Below are positions 16,103 through 25,570 of a DNA stretch of 43,874 nt, piece after piece. The notes beneath the pieces are model-generated. The model was not told where the DNA came from. It saw nothing but the letters and a program-made list of their open reading frames with translations, and ran no database searches. The stretch's first letter is position 1; each line of letters starts with the position of its first letter. The stretch comes from Actinomycetota bacterium. GTDB taxonomy: Bacteria; Actinomycetota; Aquicultoria; SKW223. Position numbers and translations under genes: made by a program. Location of the stretch: NCBI GenBank assembly GCA_026417515.1, contig JAOADC010000018.1, positions 1-43,874 on the forward strand, given 5' to 3'.

Positions 16103-16725
16103 TTCGGCACCTCCTCAAATTTCTTCTTCCAATCCAATATTTCCATGGCTACAGCCTCGTGGTCAGCTATAGAATGTAAAAAAATGCGCCCTGTAGTTGT
16201 TTCAATAATGATATCACCTACTCTAAAAACTTTTTGAAGCAAATTCTTACGCAAGTAAATTGAGACAATAGAACTATATGGAATAATTCTTGAGCGCTGC
16301 TTTCCAGCCCTTACTTTCAAATGTATGAAATAGTCTGTAATTATTATTTCCGTTCCTAAGATTTGAAAAAAAGCAAATACTAGATGGAGTGTTCTTTTCA
16401 TAAAAAATTTCATGCTGATGATAACTGCCAGAACTCCAGAAATTAGATTGTAGCTAATTAAACTATATAGATTAAATTTTTTCAGAATATCAAAGGTGAT
16501 GAATCTTGCAATCAATTCGTTGAAGATAAAAAAGAGCAAAAGAGCAAAAATTATCCCTGAGAAAAAGTTTGCCAGCACTGGAATTACCATCCAAAATGGC
16601 TTTGGATACAATTTCTCTTCAAAGGTTAAAATTTGGTGATAATCAACAAGATGAAGGTTTCGAGTTCTTATTTCTTCTTCGAGTTTTTCTTCTAAATTTT
16701 CAAAAGCTTCAGTTTCAAATCCCAC
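16099..16725 (-). CDS. Membrane protein with bacterial PH-like (bPH2) domain
   Basis: The 208-residue protein has an acidic N-terminus, two or three hydrophobic helices (about residues 50-73, 84-105 and 110-125) and a C-terminal bPH2/DUF304-type domain. That domain starts near residue 127 (IITDYFIHLK, RIIPYSSIVSIYL, FRVGDIIIETTTGRIFLHSI). Such proteins (YdbS/YdbT-like) are membrane-bound and of unknown role. The 3' end overlaps the flavin reductase start by 4 bases, so they form a small operon, possibly an extension of the amino-acid transporter operon. Confidence 0.7.
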   Translation of the reverse strand: MGFETEAFENLEEKLEEEIRTRNLHLVDYHQILTFEEKLYPKPFWMVIPVLANFFSGIIFALLLFFIFNELIARFITFDILKKFNLYSLISYNLISGVLAVIISMKFFMKRTLHLVFAFFQILGTEIIITDYFIHLKVRAGKQRSRIIPYSSIVSIYLRKNLLQKVFRVGDIIIETTTGRIFLHSIADHEAVAMEILDWKKKFEEVPK

Positions 16726-16742
16726 AAATCTATTTTAAGTGT

Positions 16743-17492
16743 TTAAGCGGTGAGAACGCGAGAAAGGAACTCCTTCGTGCGGCGATTCTTAGGTGCAGTA
16801 AAAATTTCTTCAGGCTTGCCCTCCTCAACAATAACACCATGGTCCATAAAAACAACTCGATCTGAAACTTCTCTGGCAAATCCCATCTCATGTGTGACAA
16901 CAAGCATAGTCATACCGCCAGCAGCAAGTTCTTTCATAGCATCCAAAACCTCTTTTACCAGTTCTGGATCCAGTGCTGATGTAACTTCATCAAAAAGCAT
17001 AACATCAGGATCCATCATAAGTGCCCTTGCAATAGCCACTCTCTGCTGCTGACCACCTGAGAGTTGATCTGGATATGCACGCATCTTTTCAATCAATCCC
17101 ATTCTTCTTAGCAGTTTTTCAGCCTTTTCAAGACATTCTTCTCTGCTTCTCTTCTGTACCCTCATTGGTGCAAGCAAAAGATTCTGTTCAACTGTTAAGT
17201 GTGGGAAGAGATTATAACTCTGAAATACAATTCCAACCTTCTGTCTCACCTTATTTATATCAACACCTGGTTGTGTTAGGTCAATGCCCTCAAGAATAAT
17301 CTTTCCAGAACTTGGTTTTTCAAGAAGATTTACGCATCGTAAAAGGGTGCTTTTTCCGCTACCCGATGGACCAATTATACAAACAACTTCAGAAGGCTTT
17401 ACCTTTAGATTTACTCCCTTTAAGACTTCATTATCACCAAAACGCTTTCTTAAATCTTCTATTTCTATTATGAATTGCATATCTTTAAGCAT
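16743..17492 (-). CDS. Polar amino-acid ABC transporter ATP-binding protein (GlnQ/ArtP type)
   Basis: This is a complete ABC ATPase: Walker [13 protein letters not shown] near residue 38, LSGGQQQR signature near 140, Walker [15 protein letters not shown], and an H-loop in VVTHEMGFA. It energises the importer made by the two upstream genes. Start: the track begins at 17534, but ATG 17492 ([13 protein letters not shown]) has GAGGT 9 bases upstream and overlaps the permease stop by 8 bases; this gives the usual length of about 249 residues. A lone Glu, EVTSALD instead of EPTSALD, is a small deviation near Walker B. Confidence 0.93.
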   Translation of the reverse strand: MLKDMQFIIEIEDLRKRFGDNEVLKGVNLKVKPSEVVCIIGPSGSGKSTLLRCVNLLEKPSSGKIILEGIDLTQPGVDINKVRQKVGIVFQSYNLFPHLTVEQNLLLAPMRVQKRSREECLEKAEKLLRRMGLIEKMRAYPDQLSGGQQQRVAIARALMMDPDVMLFDEVTSALDPELVKEVLDAMKELAAGGMTMLVVTHEMGFAREVSDRVVFMDHGVIVEEGKPEEIFTAPKNRRTKEFLSRVLTA

Positions 17493-18189
17493 GGGATTTA
17501 TACCTCGACAACCTTTTTTCCATATATGATGCAAAATAGGTAAGAGGAATGGTCAATGAAAGATAAATCAGTGCTGCTAAAGTATATGATGTGGCATTGA
17601 AACTTGCTGATGCAAGCGACCTCATTCTGTAAGCTATCTCTGGAACCTGGATAACGTACAGGAGTGAAGAGTCTTTTAAGAGAGCTACAAATTCGTTTGT
17701 GAGTGGTGGAATGACAACTCTTACAGCCTGAGGAATTATCACGTAAAACATTGCCTGCCCATAAGACATACCAAGAGACCTGGCTGCCTCCATCTGACCC
17801 TTGGGTATCGAAAGAATACCAGCCCTGAAGATCTCAGCGACATAAGCACCTGAGTTCAGGGAAAGACCGATGATGCCAGCGAGGTAAGGAGGTAAATTAA
17901 TACCCACATAAGGCAATGCATAGTAAATAAACATCAATTGTACAAGGAGAGGCGTTCCTCTAAAAAGATTAACGTATATGGATGCGGGATATGAAAGCAG
18001 TTTAAAACTCGAAATCCTTGCCAGGGCAATTACAAGCCCAATAATTATTCCAATGGACTCTCCGACAAGTGTATAAATAATTGCCCACCTTGCTGCTGAA
18101 AGCAGGTGTGGCAGGAACTCGAGAGCAAGTTTAAAGTTGAAATATTTATCTATGAGCTGTGCTAAATTAATTTCAGCAACAAAAAGCAT
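17485..18189 (-). CDS. Polar amino-acid ABC transporter permease (HisM/GlnP type)
   Basis: The permease has five hydrophobic helices and the EAA loop [23 protein letters not shown] near residue 150, which contacts the ATPase. It is a HisMQ-type subunit that probably works as a homodimer, since only one permease gene is present. The start is put at ATG 18189 because GAGGT lies 6 bases upstream; the track uses an ATG six bases earlier. It lies between the binding protein and ATPase genes. Confidence 0.93.
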   Translation of the reverse strand: MLFVAEINLAQLIDKYFNFKLALEFLPHLLSAARWAIIYTLVGESIGIIIGLVIALARISSFKLLSYPASIYVNLFRGTPLLVQLMFIYYALPYVGINLPPYLAGIIGLSLNSGAYVAEIFRAGILSIPKGQMEAARSLGMSYGQAMFYVIIPQAVRVVIPPLTNEFVALLKDSSLLYVIQVPEIAYRMRSLASASFNATSYTLAALIYLSLTIPLTYFASYMEKRLSRYKSHA

Positions 18190-18251
18190 GCCCATACCTC
18201 ACGAATGATTATTACGTAACAACTCTTTAGTTTATTCAGGCAGAAATTTTC

Positions 18252-19064
18252 CTATTGGTTACCAAACCACTTTTTATAGATTTTTTCGTAGGTTCCGTCT
18301 TTTTTCATATCTGCAAGAGCCTTATTGATAGCTTCAAGTAAGGCTTTTGAATCCTTCCTTACCGCTATTCCATATTTTTCGCCAGTTGGAATCTCTGCAA
18401 CTATTTCAAAGAAAGGATCTTTCTTTACCAGATAGGCTGTAACAGGATAATCATTGATTACAGCGTCGATTCTTCCCGCTTTCAAATCTTCAAATGCCAT
18501 CAAAGTATCATCGTAGGATTTAATCTCTTTAATCCCATACTTTTCCTTGATTTCCTGAGCTTTAAGTTCCCCGGTTGTTCCTCTTTGAACACCCACTATC
18601 CTTCCTTTTAAATCTTCAATTGACTTGATTGGTGAACCAGACTTTACTGCAAGCGACTGGTTAGAATCAATATAAGGATCTGAAAAGTCAACCTGCTGTT
18701 TGCGCTCGTCTGTTATGGTCATTGCAGAAACCACGCAATCAAATTTCTTGGCGTTCAATGCTTGAATGATGGTATCGAAGGCTGCAGGCTGAATCTTCAC
18801 TTGAAGGCCAATTCTTTTTCCAATTTCTTTAATAAGATCAACATCAAAACCAACTATTTCCTGTGTCTTTTCATCTTCAAACTCAAATGGAGGAAAGGCA
18901 ACGTCACTTCCAACAGTCAAAACCCCAGGAGTAATGGTTTCTATCTTTGACTCTTTATTTTCTTTGGCTTCTTCCTTAGACTTTTCACTTTTGCCCGCAC
19001 AACCAGCAAAAATCAAAACAAGAGATAAAATAAGAAGTGTATAAAACAGCCTTTTTTTGTGCAT
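18252..19064 (-). CDS. Amino-acid ABC transporter substrate-binding lipoprotein (family 3)
   Basis: The 270-residue protein has a lipoprotein signal peptide with lipobox FAGC at about residue 22 and an acidic linker. The solute-binding fold follows: VGSDVAFPPFEFEDE near residue 52 and DVDLIKEIGKRIG near 75. This is the glutamine/arginine-type family; the exact amino acid cannot be read from sequence. The start ATG has a strong AAAGGAGGT. A promoter TTTACT-16-TAAAAT lies upstream. It is the first gene of the importer operon. Confidence 0.92.
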   Translation of the reverse strand: MHKKRLFYTLLILSLVLIFAGCAGKSEKSKEEAKENKESKIETITPGVLTVGSDVAFPPFEFEDEKTQEIVGFDVDLIKEIGKRIGLQVKIQPAAFDTIIQALNAKKFDCVVSAMTITDERKQQVDFSDPYIDSNQSLAVKSGSPIKSIEDLKGRIVGVQRGTTGELKAQEIKEKYGIKEIKSYDDTLMAFEDLKAGRIDAVINDYPVTAYLVKKDPFFEIVAEIPTGEKYGIAVRKDSKALLEAINKALADMKKDGTYEKIYKKWFGNQ

Positions 19065-19097
19065 AATTATTACCTCCTTTGCATTTCTAACTTTTAA

Positions 19098-19125
19098 ATT
19101 TTAACCCTTGGATTAAAAAAGTAAA
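19098..19125 (-). promoter_or_regulatory. Promoter of the amino-acid importer operon
   Basis: On the minus strand, TTTACT (19125-19120), a 16-base spacer and TAAAAT (19103-19098) lie about 35 bases upstream of the binding-protein start. It sits in the only gap between this gene and the preceding one. Confidence 0.5.
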
Positions 19126-19147
19126 TTAGATTTATTTAAAGAAACGA

Positions 19148-20023
19148 TTAGTTTTCGTGGCCAAAAATTTCTGCAATCACCATAGAAACAAGAAGAAGGA
19201 TAGAACCTAAGACTTTTCTCATAGTAAAAATTTCATTCAGGAGAAGATAACCAAAAACTGCTGCAAAAACCGGCTCTGTTAGTAAAATTAGAGCTGTTTT
19301 TGTTGGACCGAGATGCTTCTGAGCAAATATTTGTATAAAAAAAGCAACAATCGTAGCAAAAATAGATGTTAAGAAGAGGGCAAAAATTGCATACCGCGAA
19401 GGAGTAGGAAGATTTGGTTGAATAATATAAGCCAGAATGAACATCTCCAGACCTGCCACTATTATTTGGGACATCGAAAGGTTCAAACTATTGAAACGAT
19501 GCGTAATATGATCAACTATAACGATGTGGATTGCATAACCAACAGCACAGAGAAATACAAGAACATCGCCTTTCTGAGGAATAAAGTTCTTTCCAAGAGA
19601 AAGTAGCGCAAGCCCTACAAGGCTAAGAAGGACACTTAAAGAAACTGCTGCTGAAGGTCTCTTTTTGAAAACAATTGAGGAGAATATGGGTACCAGAACT
19701 ACAAAAAGTCCTGTTATAAAACCAGCCTTTCCTGACTCTGTGTAAGCGAGCCCTACAGTCTGCGTCGTGTACCCAAAAGCAAGAAGAGAACCAAGAATAA
19801 AAGCGTAAGGGACCAATCCTTTCTCCTGGGAAAACTTCTTGCCGTTGAAAATGAGGACCAAGAAAGCAAGAATGGCTGCTATCAAAAATCGATAAGCATT
19901 GAACCAAAGCGCACCTGTTGATTCGATGGCAATCTTTATTACTGGAAAAGTCGCACCCCAGATCAGACCAACGAAAAGCAGTAGGACTGCAGAGATATAT
20001 TCTCCAGTTCTTGATTTCTGCAA
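19148..20023 (-). CDS. EamA/DMT-family transporter
   Basis: The 291-residue protein has ten predicted hydrophobic helices in two EamA repeats (first repeat GLIWGATFPVIKIAIESTG near residue 18, second from about residue 155). Known: DMT proteins export or exchange metabolites such as amino acids; the substrate is not predictable here. TTG start with AAGGAG seven bases upstream. It directly follows the DUF4340 gene with a 3-base gap and is probably cotranscribed with the Gld-like ABC system, though functionally separate. Confidence 0.85.
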   Translation of the reverse strand: MQKSRTGEYISAVLLLFVGLIWGATFPVIKIAIESTGALWFNAYRFLIAAILAFLVLIFNGKKFSQEKGLVPYAFILGSLLAFGYTTQTVGLAYTESGKAGFITGLFVVLVPIFSSIVFKKRPSAAVSLSVLLSLVGLALLSLGKNFIPQKGDVLVFLCAVGYAIHIVIVDHITHRFNSLNLSMSQIIVAGLEMFILAYIIQPNLPTPSRYAIFALFLTSIFATIVAFFIQIFAQKHLGPTKTALILLTEPVFAAVFGYLLLNEIFTMRKVLGSILLLVSMVIAEIFGHEN

Positions 20024-20026
20024 AAA

Positions 20027-20947
20027 TTACTCCTTGCTATAGTTTTTTATTGGGTTTGTAAGAAAAATATCTAGATTAAAATCAGGAACCAGGAAAAGAT
20101 AATCAATTTTTGAGTCTTTTGCTAAGTAGTAATCGCTATCCTTCTTTGCAAAAACAATTTCCTTCCTTTCCTTTGTATAGAAGATGGTAAGTTTGATCTC
20201 AGGGTTTTTAAACAGTCTCTCTTCTTTTTGAGTTGGATCGTCGATAAAACCGTCGGCTTTAGCGCCTTCGATGTCTATCTTCAGCCTTTCAAAATCTTCT
20301 CCTTCAACCTTCAGAGTTTTACCCTGGTAATTGATTTCTGCTGATCGAGAACCAAAATCTATCGACCAATTTGTTGAAGTGGTTTCAACTTCTATCCTTT
20401 TTAGGTTGTTAATTCTTATTAATCGCTTTTCTCTCCAATCATCAGGATTCTTGGTTATTTCATCTGTAAAAGCGCCCGATACCAGATAAACATTATTTGA
20501 ACCTTCCAATACTAAATACCTCGAATGAAGGGTTGGTCCTGGTTTTCCAAAGATTAAACTCTGAGATTTTTTATCTGATTTGATCTCAACAACATACCTT
20601 GAAAACTTATCAAGAGAAAATTCACGCTCTCTATTTTTTAAGGGACCAAGATCTGACTCAACTGACATCGATAAGATTGAGTCAAGAAAATCATTTACTT
20701 TTCCTGAGTCAGCCGGCTTACCATTGACCAGCCATTGTTCTTCAGATTTTATTAAGGTTAACTTTAAAGAATTGCCCTGTTTGATGCTAATTTCTCTTGC
20801 TTTTTTAATAATTGAGCTATCTAAACCTATTTTCGAGGCTGAAAGGGTCTCTGGTATAGACCTATATTCATTTAAAAGCAAACCGGATATTAAAAGTGCC
20901 TGAATCAGTATTATTATGCTTAAGTTTCTAATTTTCCTGTTCAGCAT
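20027..20947 (-). CDS. DUF4340 protein of a Gld-type ABC system
   Basis: The 306-residue protein has an N-terminal signal anchor (residues 9-27) and an exported domain matching DUF4340: WLVNGKPADSGKVNDFLDSI near residue 73, YVVEIKSD, FGKPGPTLHSRYLVLEGSNNVYLV. DUF4340 proteins are usually encoded next to GldG-like ABC components; their biochemical role is unknown. ATG 20947, with AGGGAG just upstream, overlaps the preceding fused GldF/GldG gene by 20 bases. Confidence 0.8.
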   Translation of the reverse strand: MLNRKIRNLSIIILIQALLISGLLLNEYRSIPETLSASKIGLDSSIIKKAREISIKQGNSLKLTLIKSEEQWLVNGKPADSGKVNDFLDSILSMSVESDLGPLKNREREFSLDKFSRYVVEIKSDKKSQSLIFGKPGPTLHSRYLVLEGSNNVYLVSGAFTDEITKNPDDWREKRLIRINNLKRIEVETTSTNWSIDFGSRSAEINYQGKTLKVEGEDFERLKIDIEGAKADGFIDDPTQKEERLFKNPEIKLTIFYTKERKEIVFAKKDSDYYLAKDSKIDYLFLVPDFNLDIFLTNPIKNYSKE

Positions 20948-23168
20948 ATTTCTCCCTTAAGGATTTTATATGGACGTATCTGTATCCCAATCCAAAACCC
21001 ACAACCATTAAAGCCATAATAGCAAGTGTTGCATATCTTATTCCCTCTCTGATTGTCTTCGATGGGAAGTTGAATGCTTCTGGTCTCACATTTTTTTGCT
21101 TTAAACCTAATAAAATGTCATTTCTGGCAAGCCAGTGGATTGCTGAAAGAATAAAGCCAAGATTCTCCTGATTTTGCTGGATGAAGGAGTCATCAATAAA
21201 ATCACTGTCGCCGATTGCAACAAGCCGAGACCTTCTATCTTTCTGTTTTGATTCACAGGCCACACCTAGATTAAATGTCTCTTTTCTTTGTGCATACGCT
21301 TCAAAGTTCTGATTGGGTTCCAGCATATAGAAATTTTCCTGCTTAGCACCATAATCACTAGTTTTTAAGATAGGATAGTAAGAAATGTCTTTCATTTTAT
21401 GGATTTCTATCGAAGACGGCCATAGAAGCGCCATTCTGCGATAAGATGCACCTAAAGATCTTGCTACTGCATTTGAAGGAATTATTGGCCTTATCCAAAA
21501 CGGATAAGGGATAACATAGCTGTTTTCACCTGATACGACGACATTCTCGTAATTTTTAAGATCCATTACTATGTTGAAGTCCATAGTTAATCCGTATGGA
21601 CCGATTATCTCATTGATGTTTATCTTGGAATTTTCTCCGCTCATAGTTTGAGGATTAACATTTACTGTATCGGCTGCGATCAATAACGAACCACCTGCAC
21701 CCAGATACTGCCTTATTCTATTTATTGCCGTTGTTTCAAGGGTTGTTGTAGGACCTATAAGCAGAAGTACATCGTACTTGCTTAAATCGTACTCTTTTCT
21801 TGAAGCAAACACTTCTTCGACTTCATATTGTTTTGAGAGAAGATTTGCAGTGACGCTTAATCCAGAAAGCTGATTTTTCGCTCCTGCATCAGAAAGAATC
21901 CCGATTTTCTTTTTCTTTTTGTTTGTAACGCCATATATTGCTGATGTCAGTTTGAGTTCAAAATCACCGATACTTGTTACAATAGGAATTGTGTCGAATT
22001 TGCTGCCACTGAGAATTACAAGACCAAGGTAGCCTTCTTTTACTCTATATTCTTCATTTGAAATCACATTGAACTGAATAGGAGGAATACCATAATTTGA
22101 TGCTTCAATCTTATGTTTTGGATTAGCATCAGGTTGGAGATTGACTATTTCTATCTTGCCTCGCGATTGCTTCCTGTACTCTGAAAGCAAATCCTGCATA
22201 TCTCTGTAAACTGTCGAAATTTCAGGTGGTAACTCTTTCGAAGAAAAAACTTTTATTACAACCTTAGAATCCAATGAAGATAGCACCTTCTTTGTAGATT
22301 CAGTCAAAGTAAAAACCTGCTCGCGAGTCATATCAATCTTTGAGTTGATGAGCGAACTTAATACTAAAGCAAGAATCAAGGCAGAAACAGCCATCAACCA
22401 AACAATCAGGTAACGTTTCTTCTGATCTTTTTGAGTAATATAGGGCAATTTCAAATTCAAAGATGCCGAATAAAGAAAGAACCAGGTTGTGGCAATAAAA
22501 TAATATAGGGATGAGAAATCAATAAGACCTTTGGAAAAGTTACTGAAATGGACTAAAGGTGATATTAATTCAAGAACTGTCCTCAAGCTGGCTGGAAAAG
22601 CCAGTGAAACGATGTTCATAGAAGAAAGGTAAAGGATAATTGTAACTACCGTAGTTAAGAGAAAGGTTGCGTATTGGCTGGTTGTAAATGAAGCCACAAA
22701 AAGAGAAAGCGATACAAGAAAAGAAGTAAGAAGAACAGTGGCTAAGAAACCACCAATCACTTTACCAATGTCAAAAGCTGCAAAAGGCGAAATTATAGCT
22801 GGCAAAAGTAAGAAGAATGCATTAACAACTGTTGCAAGAACAAGAACAGAAATATACTTTCCACCAATCAGGATTTCTTCAGATATGGGGCTTGACATTA
22901 AAAGTTCATAGGTGCCTTGTTTTCGCTCTTCAGTAAGATGTCGCATTGAAAGAGCTGGAACAAATATGAGCAACGCCCATGGAATCGTATCAAAGAGAAA
23001 TCTCATATCAGCATAAGAGCTTAAAAATGCTTGGCGAAAATAAAGATACGTAGGAATAAGAAGGTAAGGAAGTGAAACAGCGTAAAAAGAAGGTGCAAAG
23101 ATGTAGGTATGAACTTCTCGTGAAAAAACTGATAAGATTTTTTCAACTTTTTCGCCTATCCTTTGCAT
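20928..23168 (-). CDS. Fused ABC permease (GldF-like) and GldG-like protein
   Basis: The 746-residue protein has an ABC-2 permease region with about six helices (residues 20-240) containing RHLTEERKQGTYELLMSSPI, then another helix near 250-272. A large extracytoplasmic GldG/DUF4350-like domain follows (FTLTESTKKVLSSL at about 285, YDVLLLIGPTTTLE near 470). A final helix lies near the C-terminus (about 715-735). Known: GldA/F/G form an ABC system needed for gliding in Bacteroidetes, but homologues occur widely in non-gliders. Here F and G are a single chain. No other gliding genes are visible. Confidence 0.85.
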   Translation of the reverse strand: MQRIGEKVEKILSVFSREVHTYIFAPSFYAVSLPYLLIPTYLYFRQAFLSSYADMRFLFDTIPWALLIFVPALSMRHLTEERKQGTYELLMSSPISEEILIGGKYISVLVLATVVNAFFLLLPAIISPFAAFDIGKVIGGFLATVLLTSFLVSLSLFVASFTTSQYATFLLTTVVTIILYLSSMNIVSLAFPASLRTVLELISPLVHFSNFSKGLIDFSSLYYFIATTWFFLYSASLNLKLPYITQKDQKKRYLIVWLMAVSALILALVLSSLINSKIDMTREQVFTLTESTKKVLSSLDSKVVIKVFSSKELPPEISTVYRDMQDLLSEYRKQSRGKIEIVNLQPDANPKHKIEASNYGIPPIQFNVISNEEYRVKEGYLGLVILSGSKFDTIPIVTSIGDFELKLTSAIYGVTNKKKKKIGILSDAGAKNQLSGLSVTANLLSKQYEVEEVFASRKEYDLSKYDVLLLIGPTTTLETTAINRIRQYLGAGGSLLIAADTVNVNPQTMSGENSKININEIIGPYGLTMDFNIVMDLKNYENVVVSGENSYVIPYPFWIRPIIPSNAVARSLGASYRRMALLWPSSIEIHKMKDISYYPILKTSDYGAKQENFYMLEPNQNFEAYAQRKETFNLGVACESKQKDRRSRLVAIGDSDFIDDSFIQQNQENLGFILSAIHWLARNDILLGLKQKNVRPEAFNFPSKTIREGIRYATLAIMALMVVGFGLGYRYVHIKSLREKYAEQEN

Positions 23169-23171
23169 TTT

Positions 23172-24089
23172 TTATCTCGCCTTCTCGGTCAGTTTAAGAA
23201 AAACCTGTTCCAATGTTGGTGATTCCTTGGATAACTCAAGCAAAACAAATTGGTTTTCTACGCAAAATTTAAAAACTTCTTCTCGAATATCCTTTTCAGA
23301 CCAGATACGTAGAAGTTTGGCACCTTCCTTATCCTCTAAATGTTCAATTTTTTCATTTCCGAATCGCTGCCTGAAGGCTTCCAGAACATTAACACCTTTT
23401 ACAAGCGCATAAAAAGACTTTGTCGAGAATCTCTTCAAAGCCGCTGAAATATCTTCGTCAAGGATTACCTCACCTTGGTTGATTAGAATAATGCGTTTGC
23501 AGGTTTCTACAACCTCTGTAAGAATATGTGTCGAAAGTATGACAGTCCTTTTCTTACCTAAGTCTCTTATTAGTTCACGAATCTCAATTCGTTGATAAGG
23601 ATCCAAACCTTCCTGCGGTTCATCCAAAACCAGTACCTCTGGATCAGAAATCAAAGCGGCTGCTAAACCAACCCGTTGCTTGTATCCCTTTGAAAGATTG
23701 CTGATCGGTTGAAGTAAATACTCCTTGAAATCAAGTTCTTTGGACAGTTCTTTAACTCTCTGTACTTCGTTTTTTACCCCCTTTGATCTGGCATGATATT
23801 CTAAATAGTCAGCAACAATCATCTCTTCAGGAAGCGGGTTGTTTTCTGGAAGATAACCGAAATTCTTCCTTATATATGGTATGGCTGAATCCTGAAAAAC
23901 TCCGTCGTAAGTAATCTTTCCAGAATCAGGATAGATAAAACCAAGCATCAACCGCATCGTCGTAGTTTTACCTGCGCCATTTGGACCGACAAATCCGATG
24001 ACCTCTCCTGAGGTGCATCTAAAACTTACATTGTTTAGCGCTTTTTTTCTTCCAAATGATTTCGATACTGATTCAAAAACGATATTCAT
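23172..24089 (-). CDS. ABC transporter ATP-binding protein (GldA/CcmA-like)
   Basis: The domain order is Walker A GPNGAGKTTTMR near residue 35, signature LSKGYKQRVGLA near 130, Walker B VLVLDEPQEGLDP, and STHIL H-loop. A C-terminal extension typical of exporter ATPases follows. It should power the fused permease encoded 3 bases downstream. The track start is a TTG at 24110; ATG 24089 fits the family better. TATAAT lies only 12 bases upstream of that ATG, so the message is probably almost leaderless. Confidence 0.92.
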   Translation of the reverse strand: MNIVFESVSKSFGRKKALNNVSFRCTSGEVIGFVGPNGAGKTTTMRLMLGFIYPDSGKITYDGVFQDSAIPYIRKNFGYLPENNPLPEEMIVADYLEYHARSKGVKNEVQRVKELSKELDFKEYLLQPISNLSKGYKQRVGLAAALISDPEVLVLDEPQEGLDPYQRIEIRELIRDLGKKRTVILSTHILTEVVETCKRIILINQGEVILDEDISAALKRFSTKSFYALVKGVNVLEAFRQRFGNEKIEHLEDKEGAKLLRIWSEKDIREEVFKFCVENQFVLLELSKESPTLEQVFLKLTEKAR

Positions 24090-24101
24090 AACAGGATATA
24101 A

Positions 24102-24132
24102 ATTATACAACCGTAAAAAAGGGTAACGTCAA
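24102..24132 (-). promoter_or_regulatory. Promoter of the Gld-type ABC operon, near-leaderless
   Basis: On the minus strand, TTGACG (24132-24127) and a perfect TATAAT (24107-24102) are separated by 19 bases. The predicted start of transcription is within about 5 bases of ATG 24089, and no ribosome site is present. Confidence 0.5.
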
Positions 24133-24136
24133 CTGG

Positions 24137-24541
24137 CTATTCCTTGTGAGGTTTCAAATCCAAGACGGGGGTTCCATCAACAGCATCTAATCCCTTTATT
24201 CTAAGGAACCTTCCTTCTTTTTTTATGAGTTTTACAGTGGAAAGAGCAATTGGATTTGGCCTGTGTGGACTTCTGGCTGCAAAAACACCGCGTATTTGAG
24301 AAGAATTTGGAGGCTTAACTTTTAAGATATCTGTTCTTGCTTGATGAAAGAAGTAAAGCACGTCGATTTCATCGTATTTTTCAATACCATCCAGACCTTC
24401 TTCAAATTCTTCAAAGATTTCAATCATGCCTTCTAAATCAGAAATGGTATACCAGCGTGGTGTTTCTTCTACACTTTTAAATGGGCTATGAAGTACACCA
24501 ATAGGCTTAAAGATAATTTCTAATTTTTTTATGTCTTCCAT
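24137..24541 (-). CDS. trmO: tRNA (N6-threonylcarbamoyladenosine-37 N6)-methyltransferase TrmO-like
   Basis: The 134-residue protein matches the TsaA/YaeB fold: IGVLHSPF at the N-terminus, then GIEKYDEIDVLYFFHQ, and the SAM-site motif RSPHRPNPIALSTVKL near residue 88. The C-terminal motif is DGTPVLDLKP. Known TrmO N6-methylates t6A37 of tRNA-Thr(GGU). This is the short form without the C-terminal extension of E. coli TrmO. A TAAAAT hexamer lies 7 bases before the ATG and there is no ribosome site. Confidence 0.82.
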   Translation of the reverse strand: MEDIKKLEIIFKPIGVLHSPFKSVEETPRWYTISDLEGMIEIFEEFEEGLDGIEKYDEIDVLYFFHQARTDILKVKPPNSSQIRGVFAARSPHRPNPIALSTVKLIKKEGRFLRIKGLDAVDGTPVLDLKPHKE

Positions 24542-24558
24542 ATTCTGGATTTTAGCAT

Positions 24559-25134
24559 TTAATCTTTCTCGTCTTTTATTTGCTTTATGTTTCTTTTCTT
24601 AAACAAAGTAGAAATTGTTGGTGTTAAATCGACTGGTGGGTAATGCACATCAATTCCAACCAATCCTTCTGATTCAAAGTTTTTTAGAAGGAAATCTTCC
24701 ACGCGTGCTTTCAATATTTTTGCTCTCTCGGGTGATGCATAAAATCTCAGACCAAAAAATAGGCAAACAAGTTCCTTTTTCTCATCCTTAAGTAAAACTC
24801 GATAGAAAATCTCAAGATCTCTCTTTGTTAGCGGTTTGTATAGATGCCCATCCTCATGAAGTGGCAAGTCATAATCGTCTGCATCGAGATAACTCATACA
24901 ATAGACACGCGGTATGCCATAGCTTTCTTTTAATTTTAGGATCGTTTCTTCAGATGATTTGTTGCCTTCAAATGAAAAACCTGAATCCAACACGCAGGCA
25001 TCGTAATTATTATTCTTTATAGTATTTTTAAAATCTGAGATATTCATAACTACTTGAGCATAAACTTCCTTTTCTCGAAGAAAACTTGCTAAAATTTTGG
25101 ATTCTTCGTCAACACCCAGAATGATGACTTTCAA
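24559..25134 (-). CDS. Receiver-like (REC-fold) protein of unknown output
   Basis: The 191-residue protein resembles a response-regulator receiver in its first 115 residues: IILGVDEES (acidic pair position), YDACVLDSG near residue 48 (possible phospho-acceptor Asp) and LYKPLTKRDL near 105 (the Lys-Pro of receivers). The remaining 75 residues are charged and match no known output domain. No histidine kinase gene is nearby. Start TTG 25134 with AAGGTGA seven bases upstream. Assignment rests on motif spacing only. Confidence 0.5.
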   Translation of the reverse strand: MKVIILGVDEESKILASFLREKEVYAQVVMNISDFKNTIKNNNYDACVLDSGFSFEGNKSSEETILKLKESYGIPRVYCMSYLDADDYDLPLHEDGHLYKPLTKRDLEIFYRVLLKDEKKELVCLFFGLRFYASPERAKILKARVEDFLLKNFESEGLVGIDVHYPPVDLTPTISTLFKKRNIKQIKDEKD

Positions 25135-25201
25135 TATTCTTCACCTTATAGAATTATCGTCGAATAAGAGGAAATTGTTAGGAAAAAGTGGTTTAAAAAA
25201 A

Positions 25202-25557
25202 GGGAGCAGGCCTGTAAGCCGGGTTCTGTTCTCGATGATTCGAGAGACAGCCATCTATCTAGGCTTTGCATTGCTGCAAAGCTCAAGCGGCCTACCCGGA
25301 AGGACTCGCGGCGGGCAACCGCATACCTTCCCTATTTGGCCTTGCTCCGGGTGGGGTTTGCCATGCCTGCTTCGTCACCGAAGCAGCGGTGGTCTCTTAC
25401 ACCACCTTTTCACCCTTACCGCCAATGGGTGGCGGCGGTATGTTTTCTGTGGCACTTTCCGTCGCTTGCGCAGACCCGGGAGTTACCCGGCATCCTGCCC
25501 TGTGGAGCCCGGACTTTCCTCCTGCAAAAAATGCAGGTGGCTGTCCAGCCTGCTCCC
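25202..25557 (-). ncRNA. rnpB: RNase P RNA (class A-like)
   Basis: On the minus strand the ends pair (GGGAGCAGGC with GCCTGCTCCC). The universally conserved pieces are present: GAGGAAAGTCCGGGCTCC near the 5' end, AGGGTGAAAAGGTG followed by GTAAGAGACCACCG, then GGCAAACCC, and GAACAGAACCCGGCTTACAGGCC at the 3' end. It is about 356 bases and GC-rich compared with the flanks. TTTTTTT follows the 3' arm and acts as the terminator. A TAAAAT hexamer sits 7 bases upstream of the 5' end. The catalytic RNA matures tRNA 5' ends. The ORFs listed by the track over this region are spurious. Confidence 0.97.
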
Positions 25558-25570
25558 ATCTTAAATTTTA

